Shown here: positions 52,969-60,555 of the stretch, one piece after another
Position numbering within the stretch: position 1 is the stretch's first letter
How the letters are laid out: each line of letters begins with the position of its first letter
DNA from: Actinacidiphila rubida
GTDB taxonomy: Bacteria > Actinomycetota > Actinomycetes > Streptomycetales > Streptomycetaceae
DNA length: 64,000 bases
NCBI RefSeq assembly: GCF_900110255.1
Contig: NZ_FODD01000007.1
Coordinates: 1-64,000 of the forward strand
Reading direction: 5' to 3'
Notes under the pieces: model-generated
What the model saw: only the letters and a program-made list of their open reading frames with translations
Database searches by the model: none
Told to the model about the DNA's origin: nothing
Program-made: the position numbers and the translations under genes

Positions 52969-53954
52969 CCGCCAGGAGCAGCAGGCTGCTGTTGGCCTTA
53001 GCCGCGGTGGAGGCGTCCCTCCTCGTGCTCGCGTGGCCGAGTGCTGCCGGGCCGTGGGGCAACACGAAGACCCCGCCGTCCGACCACAAGACCCCGCCTC
53101 CTTCCACGACCATCACCTCCGAGGTGCGCTACGAGCGCAGCTACAACGGGCCGGGGCCGAAGATGGCGCCGGTGCAGGGTGCGCAGTGGTCGCCACCGGC
53201 GTGCTGGTACGAACCGAGGTTCACCCCCAAGCAGTTCGAGGACTACCTCAACAGTCACTACGTGTCGGACCAGAACGCCTTCGCCGACATGGCGAGGCAG
53301 TACGGCGTGGACAACTATCACCAGGGCGACAAGGGCGCTTGGTGGACCTTGGAGGTCCCAGACCTCAGCAGGGCCGGTGAGTGTGCGGGCATCGACGACT
53401 GGGCCTGGATTCCGCCGGGGAAGCCGCCGGCGGACAAGCCGGCCATCGACCCGAGGACGCTCGCCGGGCTGGCGTACGCGGACACCGTGCTGCCCGCGCC
53501 GCCGGTGACGCTGAAGCCGCCGCCGGAGAGTCAACTCGTCAACCTTGCGACGGAGTTGACGTTCACCCTTCCGCTGCAACGCGTCACCGTGACCGCGAGC
53601 CTGAACAACCGCGCAGCCGGTGTCCACGTCGCGGCGACGACGGTCGCGGAACCGTACGAGCTGCGGGTCGACGCGGGCACGCCCGACGCCGATCCGGCCA
53701 CCTGCACGTACCCGCTCACCAACGACGGCGGGACGTACCGACTGGACACCCACGGCGCCCCCTGCAATGTCACCTACCGCAGGGCCTCGCCGCACGGCGG
53801 CTACACCCTGAACACGTCCATCGTCTGGAAGGTGCACTGGACGCCTTCCGCGAACCCGGACGGTCCCGCGGCCGCCACCCCCGCACTGCCCGACGGCGAA
53901 TCCGCCGCACCCACGACGGTCACCGTGCGCGAGAACGAGGCGATCGTCCGCTGA
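52965..53954 (+). CDS. secreted protein of unknown function, partner of the lipoprotein
   Basis: This 329-residue protein starts at a GTG that overlaps the upstream stop (GTGA). It has a signal peptide (SSRLLLALAAVEASLLVLAW, cleavage near AAG at 30) and a PPSDHKTPPPSTT spacer. A domain with PACWYEPRFTPKQFEDYLNS and WWTLEVPDLSRAGECAG follows, with Cys that could pair. A beta-rich C-terminal part (LVNLATELTFTLPLQRVTV, then ATCTYPLTNDGGTYRLD) completes it. I recognise lipoprotein-plus-secreted-protein pairs of this type from other Streptomyces but know no function. It is convergent with the DUF397 gene with a 4-base gap and no terminator. Confidence 0.78.
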   Translation: MTARSSRLLLALAAVEASLLVLAWPSAAGPWGNTKTPPSDHKTPPPSTTITSEVRYERSYNGPGPKMAPVQGAQWSPPACWYEPRFTPKQFEDYLNSHYVSDQNAFADMARQYGVDNYHQGDKGAWWTLEVPDLSRAGECAGIDDWAWIPPGKPPADKPAIDPRTLAGLAYADTVLPAPPVTLKPPPESQLVNLATELTFTLPLQRVTVTASLNNRAAGVHVAATTVAEPYELRVDAGTPDADPATCTYPLTNDGGTYRLDTHGAPCNVTYRRASPHGGYTLNTSIVWKVHWTPSANPDGPAAATPALPDGESAAPTTVTVRENEAIVR

Positions 53955-53958
53955 GCGG

Positions 53959-54168
53959 TCAGAGGGTGCCCTCGCGGACGGCGCTCAGGAAGTCCGCCCA
54001 CGCGGCCGGAGTGAAGGTGAGGACGGAGCCCTCGGGGTCCTTGCTGTCGCGCACCGCGACGGTGGAGGCGCCGCCGATGGCGACCTCTACGCACGCGTGG
54101 CCGTCCTCGTTGCCGCTGTAGCTGGACTTCTGCCACAGCAGGGCGCTCGCTGGCCGGCCGGTTCGCAT
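53959..54168 (-). CDS. DUF397 domain protein
   Basis: This 69-residue protein has the DUF397 signature: LLWQKSSYSGNEDGHACVEV, then VAVRDSKDPEGSVLTFTPAAW and a C-terminal FLSAVREGTL. Such small proteins are encoded in many copies in Streptomyces beside a Scr1/WhiJ-like regulator and probably bind it as antagonists in developmental switching. The ATG at 54168 lies inside the 3' part of the regulator gene, in another frame, giving an 82-base overlap, longer than the few bases usual for such pairs. Confidence 0.85.
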   Translation of the reverse strand: MRTGRPASALLWQKSSYSGNEDGHACVEVAIGGASTVAVRDSKDPEGSVLTFTPAAWADFLSAVREGTL

Positions 54169-54995
54169 GAGGTGAACTTCTCCAGTGCCGCTTGGATCAA
54201 CGCCGCGGAGTCGGAGGGCGACGCAGCGCATGCTTTGATGCGATCGTACTCGCGCATCCGGCGGGCGACGAAGTCCTTCCCGTCCATCGCCTCACCGTAG
54301 CCGGCGCCCTCCTGATAGGCCGTGGTGGAGTTGTCCGGCAGCGTCAGCAGGATCGCGCTTCCGCTCATGATCGGATATCCCCCGATGGAGAAGGGGACGA
54401 CCTGAATCGTGGTGCGCGGTGTGTCGGCGAGGGGGAGCAGCGCCGCCAGTTGGTCGCGCATGACGTGCACGCCGCCCACCGCACGTTGCAGAACCGCTTC
54501 GTCGATGATGGCCCAGAGGTCCGGGGGGTTGTCCCCGTGAAGCCGTTCCTGTCTCGCCAGCCGTTTGGCGACCAACTCGTCGACCCTGCAGGACGAAAGC
54601 TCGTCGTTCTTCTCGAACAGGGCACGCATATAAGCCTCCGTCTGCAGGAGGCCGGGGACGATGTTCGCGCCGTACTCCTGGATCCGGACGGCGCGCGACT
54701 CCAACTCGAGGCAGGCATCGAAACGCACGGCAACGCGCTCGCGTTTGGTGATCTGCCACAGGCCGGTGAACAAGATCCCCGTGCCGAACGCGGCGTCCAG
54801 CTTCTCCGGGAGCGGGGGTAAGGGGAGGCGGCGTTCCCCCACTTCCACGCCGTGGAGATGGGACTTGCTGTAGTTGACGATCTCCGCGAGGCGGTCGAGG
54901 GACAACCCGGCGGCGACGCGCAGCCGTCGCTGCTCCGCTCCGAACAAGTCCCCCGCGGAGCTGGCGGGTTTGAGCTCGCGTGGGGTGGGTGCCAT
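54087..54995 (-). CDS. helix-turn-helix regulator of the Scr1/WhiJ-like family (DUF5753)
   Basis: This 302-residue DNA-binding protein has an N-terminal XRE helix-turn-helix (FGAEQRRLRVAAGLSLDRLA, then YSKSHLHGVEVGERR, residues about 18-70). The DUF5753 domain (about 95-265) contains VPGLLQTEAYMRALF and IIDEAVLQRAVGG, and FVARRMREYDRIKACA closes it. The last 39 residues (SCEPAGQRAPCCGRS and on) run in a second frame over the DUF397 gene and do not look like family sequence. The true end may have been lost by a small indel. GGGAGGA precedes the ATG. It forms the usual trio with DUF397 and the divergent ATPase. Confidence 0.88.
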   Translation of the reverse strand: MAPTPRELKPASSAGDLFGAEQRRLRVAAGLSLDRLAEIVNYSKSHLHGVEVGERRLPLPPLPEKLDAAFGTGILFTGLWQITKRERVAVRFDACLELESRAVRIQEYGANIVPGLLQTEAYMRALFEKNDELSSCRVDELVAKRLARQERLHGDNPPDLWAIIDEAVLQRAVGGVHVMRDQLAALLPLADTPRTTIQVVPFSIGGYPIMSGSAILLTLPDNSTTAYQEGAGYGEAMDGKDFVARRMREYDRIKACAASPSDSAALIQAALEKFTSCEPAGQRAPCCGRSPATAATRTATRA

Positions 54996-55072
54996 GGCCG
55001 CGTCCTCCCGAAGTGGTGGGCGCTACCGAGCGTAGTGCCGTGGTGTGACAGCGGGAACGCGGAAAGTGAACG

Positions 55073-55104
55073 CGCTTGTCCCACGACGAGGTTGGGGACA
55101 AGCG
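55073..55104. promoter_or_regulatory. 10-bp-arm inverted repeat in the divergent regulator/ATPase promoter
   Basis: CGCTTGTCCC-N12-GGGACAAGCG is a perfect inverted repeat with dyad spacing of two helical turns. It lies 78-109 bases upstream of the regulator start and 168-199 upstream of the ATPase start. It is the best operator candidate for the helix-turn-helix protein. Confidence 0.5.
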
Positions 55105-55271
55105 TTGGCCAGGGATATCGCCAGGGTGCGGGTGGGGGAGAGGGCGGCGGTGTGCCGGGCGTCGGGGCGGGACGGCGAACCCCTGGGCGACGGGGCGTGA
55201 CGGTTCGACGATGGCGGCACGTCGGAACGTCCGACCGGCCACGTGCCGCATGCCGTCCGGAGTCGCGCACC

Positions 55272-55706
55272 ATGAACACCGTTCCCCCCGCAGCCACTTG
55301 GGGTCCCTGGGAGGCCGAACTCCCCGCCTGCGTCTGGCGCCTGCCGCGCCACTCCCGCAGTGTCGGCCGGGCCCGTGCCCGCTTCCGGAGCCAGGCCGGG
55401 CGGTGGGATCTCGCGGAGGAGACCGCTGAGACCGCGGTCCTGCTGCTGAGTGAACTCGTCACGAACGCGGTCCGCCACGGCCACGTGCGCGGCCGCCACA
55501 TCGAGGTGCGCTGCGTCCTCGCCCCCACCGTCCTGCGCGTGGACGTGTCCGACGCCGGCCGGGGCGTCCCCGTGCTCCGCCAGGCCGCTGCCGAGGACGA
55601 GTCCGGCCGCGGCCTGACCCTCGTCGCCGCCCTCGCCACGACGTGGGGCGTCCTCCCCCGCCGCCACGGCATCGGCAAGACCGTCTGGTGCGAGATCTCA
55701 CGCTGA
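55272..55706 (+). CDS. RsbW-like ATP-binding protein (anti-sigma factor type)
   Basis: This 144-residue GHKL-ATPase has the N-box LLLSELVTNAVRHG near residue 58 (the Glu and Asn bind Mg-ATP), VDVSDAGRGVP near 92 (G1 box) and SGRGLTLVAALATTWG near 113 (G2 box). It has no histidine phosphorylation domain, so it belongs to the RsbW/SpoIIAB-like stand-alone group that binds sigma factors or anti-anti-sigma factors. In Streptomyces such genes accompany Scr1/DUF397 pairs, as here, divergently. The target is unknown. Confidence 0.85.
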   Translation: MNTVPPAATWGPWEAELPACVWRLPRHSRSVGRARARFRSQAGRWDLAEETAETAVLLLSELVTNAVRHGHVRGRHIEVRCVLAPTVLRVDVSDAGRGVPVLRQAAAEDESGRGLTLVAALATTWGVLPRRHGIGKTVWCEISR

Positions 55707-55766
55707 CACGTGCGGAGGGCACCGTGCCCGGGGCCGGTCGCCCGCATCTGGAAGGGGACCTCGGCG

Positions 55767-56361
55767 TCACTCCGTCCCGAGTGTGCGGAGGCGCAGGTCC
55801 GTCTCGTCGGAGATGAGTTCGGCGGTCCAGCCCGCGGGGGCGTCGGGGGAGGAGACGGTGACCTCGGTGCCGATGCGGGTGACCGCGAAGGTCGCGGCGG
55901 TCGTGCCGTCGGGGGCGGGGACCGGGCAGCGGACGGTGGTGGCGTCGGCGGGCCGGTAGACGCGGAGGGCGAGGCCGGAGGCGTAGTCGTAGGACGGGCG
56001 GTCGTCGACGGCGCCCCAGGGGAGGACGGTGCCGGGGCGGACGAGCAGCGGGAGGCTGTGGAAGCCGTGCGTCTCCTCGACCCAGCGGGGGCCGGTCACG
56101 GTCCGGCCGGTCAGCAGGTGCGTCCAGGTGCCGGCGGGCACGTAGTAGCCGACCCGGCCGTCGTCGCTGAAGACCGGGGGCCACCAGCAGCGCGTCGCCC
56201 AGCATGTACTGGCGTTCCAGGTGCGCGCACGCCGGGTCGTCGGGGAACTCCAGGACCATCGCGCGCATCATCGGCACGCCCTCGTCCCGGGCCTGGCAGG
56301 CGGCCTGGTAGAGGTACGGCATCAGGCGCAGCCTGAGGCGGGTGAAGGTGCGCAGCACCTC
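55767..56361 (-). pseudogene. GH31 alpha-glycosidase, 5'-truncated and frameshifted
   Basis: Only the C-terminal about 195 codons of a family 31 glycosidase (normally about 650-800 residues) remain. The first part (VLRTFTRLRLRLMPYLYQ, then RQYMLGDALLVAP) is in one frame. The continuation (VPAGTWTHLLTGRTVTGP, then HGFHSLPLLVRPGTVLPWG) is in another. The frames meet at a G5 run on the plus strand (about 56175-56179) where one extra base explains the shift. The catalytic Asp-containing domain is missing. Family homology stops at about 56361, a few bases before a LacI-type operator, so a deletion probably removed the 5' part. A sequencing error could explain the shift but not the truncation. Confidence 0.88.
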
Positions 56362-56367
56362 CGACAG

Positions 56368-56381
56368 TCGAAGCGCTTCGA
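56368..56381. promoter_or_regulatory. LacI-family operator, perfect palindrome
   Basis: TCGAAGCGCTTCGA is a perfect 14-bp palindrome with the AAGCGCTT core typical of LacI/GalR-type sugar regulators in Streptomyces. It directly abuts the truncated GH31 fragment. Confidence 0.65.
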
Positions 56382-56471
56382 TTCGGGAACGTAAGGCGGC
56401 CGTACGAGCGCTGTCAATGGTGCTGCTTCAACTGGACGGAGCTGGAGGGATATCCGGCACGGCCGGGAGAT

Positions 56472-56481
56472 GAAGCGCTTC
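56472..56481. promoter_or_regulatory. second LacI-family operator core
   Basis: GAAGCGCTTC repeats the same core 102 bases (centre to centre) from the first operator. That spacing would allow DNA looping by a tetramer. Confidence 0.55.
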
Positions 56482-56559
56482 CCTCACAGCGGCACCCGGG
56501 GCGGAGGCAGCCGTCTCACATCGCGCGCCCGCCGCGGGTGAGTGAAGGGTTGCGCCGAC

Positions 56560-56602
56560 GTCACCTCCGGCCACGGGCCCGGTAACCCGCCGTTCCTAGC
56601 GT
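56560..56602 (+). promoter_or_regulatory. narK promoter with GlnR-type a-sites
   Basis: GTCAC (56560-56564) and GTAAC (56582-56586) are spaced 22 bp, the a-site to a-site distance of GlnR boxes (gTnAc-n6-GaAAc repeated). The intervening b-site is poor. A -10-like TAGCGT is at 56597-56602, 36 bases before the ATG, so the second a-site would sit by the -35 region. Confidence 0.45.
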
Positions 56603-56638
56603 CGGCCGCACAGTCGACGACGGGAGGCGTGAGGCGTG

Positions 56639-58015
56639 ATGAGCGACATGACGCGCGGCGTGCGGGGCCGGTGGATCGAGCACTGGGACCCCGAGGACGA
56701 CACCTTCTGGACCGAGGGCGGCGGCCGGCGGACCGCCGTCCGCAACCTGGCCTTCTCCGTGCTGTCCGAGCACATCGGGTTCTCCGTGTGGAGCCTGTGG
56801 TCGGTGATGGTCCTGTTCATGGGGCCGGGCTACCACGTGGACCCGGCCGGCAAGTTCTTCCTGGTGGCCACACCGACGCTGGTCGGCGCGGTGCTGCGGG
56901 TGCCGTACACCTTCGCGGTGGCGCGGTTCGGCGGGCGCAACTGGACGGTCGTCAGCGCCCTGATGCTGCTCGTGCCGACGATCGCCGCGGCGGTCGTCAT
57001 CAAGCCCGGGGTCTCCTACACCACGCTCATCGTGGTCGGCGCGCTCGCCGGCGTCGGCGGCGGCAACTTCGCCTCCTCCATGACCAACATCAACTCCTTC
57101 TTCCCGCTGCGGGAGAAGGGCTGGGCACTCGGCCTCAACGCCGGCGGCGGCAACATCGGCGTGGCCGCGATCCAGCTCGTCGGACTGGCCGTGATCGCCG
57201 GGGCCGGGGCGACGCACCCGCGGACCGTGCTGGCGATCTACATCCCGCTGATCGTCGTCGCCGCCGTGCTGTCCGCGCTGTTCATGGACAACCTCGCGCC
57301 GGTGAGGAACGACACGGGCGCGGCGATCGCGGCGGCCAGGGAACCGCACACCTGGATCATGTCGGTGCTGTACATCGGCACGTTCGGGTCGTTCATCGGC
57401 TACAGCTTCGCCTTCGGGCTGGTGTTGCAGAACCAGTTCGGCCGGACCCCGCTGCACGCCGCCTACCTGACGTTCATCGGGCCGCTGCTGGGATCGCTGG
57501 TCCGGCCGGTCGGCGGACGGCTCGCCGACCGCTTCGGCGGCGCCCGCATCACCCTGTGGAACTTCCTCGGGATGGCCGCCGCCACGGCGGTCGTCCTCGC
57601 CGCCTCCGAACGGAAGTCGCTGGGGCTGTTCCTGGGCGGCTTCATCGCGCTGTTCGTCCTCACCGGCGTCGGCAACGGGTCCGCGTTCAAGATGGTGCCC
57701 GGCATCTTCCACCGGAAGGCCGAGGCGAACGGGCTCAGCGGGGACGCGGCCGCCGCGTGGGGCCGGCGGCTGTCCGGCGCGTCGATGGGGCTCATCGGCG
57801 CGGTCGGCGCGCTCGGCGGCGTCGGCATCAACATGGCGTTCCGGCAGTCCTTCCTCAGCCGGCACACCGGGACGCCCGCGTTCGTCGCGTTCCTCGCGTA
57901 CTACGCGCTGTGCTTCGCCGTCACCTGGGCCGTATACCTGCGCAGGCCCGCGGGCGCGCGCAGCGGCGCCGGGCAGACCGCGCAGGCCGCGCGGGCCGCC
58001 TACGCGGAGGTGTGA
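56639..58015 (+). CDS. narK: nitrate/nitrite transporter, NarK type
   Basis: This 458-residue major facilitator has 12 predicted transmembrane helices. The NarK signature regions are present: LSEHIGFSVWSLWSVMVLF in helix 1, GVGGGNFASSMTNINSFFP (nitrate signature 1, Gly/Asn-rich helix 5) and GLNAGGGNIGVAAIQLVG after it. Late in the chain, LTGVGNGSAFKMVPGIFHRK is signature 2. It moves nitrate in and/or nitrite out. The ATG at 56639 is preferred over the in-frame GTG three bases earlier. Neighbouring nnaR encodes its probable regulator. It equals S. coelicolor SCO2959 by position. Confidence 0.93.
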   Translation: MSDMTRGVRGRWIEHWDPEDDTFWTEGGGRRTAVRNLAFSVLSEHIGFSVWSLWSVMVLFMGPGYHVDPAGKFFLVATPTLVGAVLRVPYTFAVARFGGRNWTVVSALMLLVPTIAAAVVIKPGVSYTTLIVVGALAGVGGGNFASSMTNINSFFPLREKGWALGLNAGGGNIGVAAIQLVGLAVIAGAGATHPRTVLAIYIPLIVVAAVLSALFMDNLAPVRNDTGAAIAAAREPHTWIMSVLYIGTFGSFIGYSFAFGLVLQNQFGRTPLHAAYLTFIGPLLGSLVRPVGGRLADRFGGARITLWNFLGMAAATAVVLAASERKSLGLFLGGFIALFVLTGVGNGSAFKMVPGIFHRKAEANGLSGDAAAAWGRRLSGASMGLIGAVGALGGVGINMAFRQSFLSRHTGTPAFVAFLAYYALCFAVTWAVYLRRPAGARSGAGQTAQAARAAYAEV

Positions 58016-58074
58016 GGGCGCCGGGCGGGCCGCCCGCGTGGAGGTCCGGGAGCCCCGCCCGGCGCACCGGCCGC

Positions 58075-58112
58075 GTAACACCGGGGAAATCGCGGTGAAC
58101 CGCCGCGGACAC
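58075..58112 (+). promoter_or_regulatory. GlnR-box-like sequence upstream of nnaR
   Basis: GTAAC-n6-GAAAT-n6-GAACC-n6-GACAC follows the GlnR consensus gTnAc-n6-GaAAc-n6-gTnAc-n6-GaAAc. The first a-site is perfect, both b-sites match 4 of 5, and only the second a-site is weak. It lies 60 bases after narK and about 175 before the nnaR start, suggesting nitrogen-controlled transcription of nnaR. Confidence 0.5.
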
Positions 58113-58288
58113 CCCGCCTTGGGACGATGCCGGTGCGGCGGGGCGCCGCGCGGATGTCACGGCCGGTGCGGCGGGCGGCCGCAGGCGGGACCGGTGCCGG
58201 TGCCGACGCCGGTGCGGCGGGGTCGGGGCCACGGGCGGCCCGTGGCGCCGCCGGGCACGAGCACTCCAGCAGAGTGGGGCAGAGCCAG

Positions 58289-59461
58289 ATGCAGGTGCAC
58301 AGCAGCAGGACCGGCGCCGGAGGCGACCGCGGGGCGGTGCCGCCGCTCGCCGGCTTCACCGTCGGCGTGACGGCGGCCCGCCGGGCCGACGAACTCGCGG
58401 CACTGCTCGAACGGCGCGGCGCGGCGGTGCTGCGGGCGCCCGTGCTGCGCATCGTGCCGCTCTCCGACGACGCGGAACTGCTCACCACCACGCGGCAGTT
58501 GCTGGACGACGCGCCGGACGTGGTGGTCGCCACCACCGCGATCGGCTTCCGCGGCTGGATCGAGGCGGCCGACGGGTGGGGGCTCGGCGAGGCGCTGCTG
58601 CGCAGGCTCGGCGGCGTCGAACTCCTGGCCCGCGGGCCGAAGGTGCGCGGGGCCGTCCGCGCCGCCGGGCTCACCGAGGCGTGGTCGCCCGCGTCGGAGT
58701 CGATGGCCGAGGTGCTCGAACGGCTGCTGGACGAGGGCGTCGAGGGCCGGCGCATCGCCGTGCAGCTGCACGGCGAGCCGCTGCCCGGGTTCGCCGAGTC
58801 ACTGCGGGCGGCGGGGGCCGCCGTCGTCGCGGTGCCGGTGTACCGCTGGATGCCGCCGGAGGACCTCGGGCCCGTCGACCGGATGCTCGACGCGGTGCTG
58901 GCGCGGGCGATCGACGCGGTGAGCTTCACGTCCGCACCGGCCGCGGCGTCCCTGCTGGAACGCGCGGAGCAGCGCGGGCAGATCGGCGAGGTGCTCGGCG
59001 CGTTCCGCGGGGACGTGCTGGCCGCGTGCGTGGGGCCGGTGACGGCGCTGCCGCTCCAGGTGCGGGACGTGCCGACGCGGCAGCCCGAACGGTTCCGGCT
59101 CGGCCCGCTCGTTCAGCTCATCGCGGGCGAACTCCCGGGCCGCGTGAGGCCGTTGCCGGTGGCCGGGCGGCGGCTGGAGATCCGCGGCCACGCGGCCGTC
59201 GTGGACGGCGAGTTGCGGCCGGTGCCGCCGGCCGGGATGGCGCTGCTGCGGGCGCTGGCCCGCCGCCCGGGGTGGGTCGTGTCGCGCGGCGACCTGCTGC
59301 GGGTGCTGCCCGGTTCCGGGCGGGACGAGCACGCCGTCGAGACGGCGATGGCCCGCCTGCGCGGGGCGCTCGGCGCTCCGAAGCTCATCCAGACGGTGGT
59401 CAAGCGCGGTTACCGCCTGGCCCTCGACCCGCACGCCGACGCGAAGTACGCGCCGCGCTAG
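58289..59461 (+). CDS. nnaR: NnaR, uroporphyrinogen-III synthase-like nitrate assimilation regulator
   Basis: This 390-residue fusion has an N-terminal HemD-like domain (about 20-270: GFTVGVTAARRADELAALLE, then SFTSAPAAASLLERA). A C-terminal OmpR-type winged helix follows (about 295-385: PPAGMALLRALARRPGWVVS, then AVETAMARLRGALGAPKLIQ and TVVKRGYRLAL). In S. coelicolor NnaR (SCO2958) works with GlnR to activate nitrate/nitrite assimilation genes including the adjacent narK. The HemD part may sense a tetrapyrrole linked to sirohaem. The ATG at 58289 is chosen because homology begins there; the frame is open back to 58127. Confidence 0.88.
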   Translation: MQVHSSRTGAGGDRGAVPPLAGFTVGVTAARRADELAALLERRGAAVLRAPVLRIVPLSDDAELLTTTRQLLDDAPDVVVATTAIGFRGWIEAADGWGLGEALLRRLGGVELLARGPKVRGAVRAAGLTEAWSPASESMAEVLERLLDEGVEGRRIAVQLHGEPLPGFAESLRAAGAAVVAVPVYRWMPPEDLGPVDRMLDAVLARAIDAVSFTSAPAAASLLERAEQRGQIGEVLGAFRGDVLAACVGPVTALPLQVRDVPTRQPERFRLGPLVQLIAGELPGRVRPLPVAGRRLEIRGHAAVVDGELRPVPPAGMALLRALARRPGWVVSRGDLLRVLPGSGRDEHAVETAMARLRGALGAPKLIQTVVKRGYRLALDPHADAKYAPR

Positions 59462-59862
59462 GTCATCCACTCCGCCCGGGCCCGGGCGACGGTCACCCTC
59501 CAGGTGGGGTTCGCCCTGCGCTGACGGGCGGTTCGCCCTGCGTGGGCGGAGGGCAACCATCCGGGGGCGCCGGGGGGCCCGCCTCCGGCCGGAGGCCTGG
59601 GGACCCCGCGCCCCTGACGGGGCTCGTGCTGCCCCCGGGTCCGTCGCGCCGGACGGCGCGCGACGGCTGGTGGCGTCGGGGACACCCCCGGACGGGGACG
59701 GTACGGGCCCGGGCTCCACCCGGGGGACGGTGTGCGGTGGCTGGTCGGGTCGGCGGTACCCCGGGACGGCAGCACGGAACGGCGGGGGCGGGTGGTCTGG
59801 TCCAGCGGGGTGGGGGCAGGCACTCTGTGGGGAGGCGGAGGAGAGGGAGGTGCGGGGCCGAG
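59462..59862. repeat. intergenic region with dispersed repeats and palindromes
   Basis: This 401-base gap carries two nearby copies of GGTTCGCCCTGCG (59508-59520 and 59530-59542). The second is embedded in GGCGGTTCGCCCTGCG-T-GGGC (59527-59547), which matches 41475-41495. The perfect palindrome GCCTCCGGCCGGAGGC is at 59581-59596. The last 60 bases are purine-rich and include the GGGAGG ribosome binding site of the CGNR gene. No coding sequence is supported. Confidence 0.55.
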
Positions 59863-60441
59863 ATGGGGGAACTTCGGTTCGACTGCGGCAGGTTGTGCCT
59901 GAACCTCGTGGCCACGCGGGCCGGGCGGCCCCCGGCGGAGCGCCTCGGGGGGCGCGCGGGCTTACGGGAGTGGCTGGCGGGCGCGGCCCTCGTACCGCGG
60001 GGGGAACCCCTGGACGTCGGCGACGGCTGGCCCGCCGCGTTCACCACCCTGCGCGCCACCCTGGAACGCCTCCTCACCGCCCAGTTGCGCGGTGAGCCCC
60101 CGGCCGCCGCCGACGTCGACGCCCTGAACGCCGCCGCCCGCGGCACCCCCGTCGCCCCGACGGCCGTCCGTCAGGACGACGGCACGCTCGCCCGCGTCCT
60201 CGCCACCCCGCCGACCTGCGACGCCCTGCTCGCCACCGTCGCCCGGGACGCCGTGGACCTGTTCACCGACCCCATCGACCGCGCCCGGCTGCGCGCCTGC
60301 GAGGGCGAGGACTGCACCGTGGTGTACCTCGACACCTCCCGCGGCCGGCGCCGCCGCTGGTGCAGCAGCGAGGTCTGCGGCAACCGCGAGCGCGTCGCCC
60401 GGCACCGCCGGCGCGCCGCCCCGCCCGCCGTCCAGGGCTGA
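59863..60441 (+). CDS. CGNR zinc-finger protein with ABATE domain
   Basis: This 192-residue protein starts with FDCGRLCLNLVATRAGR, the ABATE (DUF1470) stress-related N-terminal domain. It ends with the CGNR zinc finger: ACEGEDCTVVYLDTSRGRRRR, then WCSSEVCGNRERVARHRRR (Cys near 146, 151, 167 and 172). Proteins of this layout are taken to be DNA-binding regulators, though targets are unknown. A TGGCGG-type purine-rich leader with GGGAGG precedes the ATG. helD follows on the same strand after 114 bases. Confidence 0.85.
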   Translation: MGELRFDCGRLCLNLVATRAGRPPAERLGGRAGLREWLAGAALVPRGEPLDVGDGWPAAFTTLRATLERLLTAQLRGEPPAAADVDALNAAARGTPVAPTAVRQDDGTLARVLATPPTCDALLATVARDAVDLFTDPIDRARLRACEGEDCTVVYLDTSRGRRRRWCSSEVCGNRERVARHRRRAAPPAVQG

Positions 60442-60555
60442 GGCGGCCGGCCGCGCGGCGCGGCCGGGTGGGCAGAAGCCCGCAGGTCGCGTACGGTTGC
60501 AGGCTGCTCCTGCTCCGACGGGCCCGGAGCGACGCACGAAAGAAGGGGGTCCTGC

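Noticed and set aside
53959..56400. Complete phage or integrative element beside tmRNA
   Set aside because: No integrase, excisionase, replication or transfer gene, and no duplicated attachment sequence is visible in the window.
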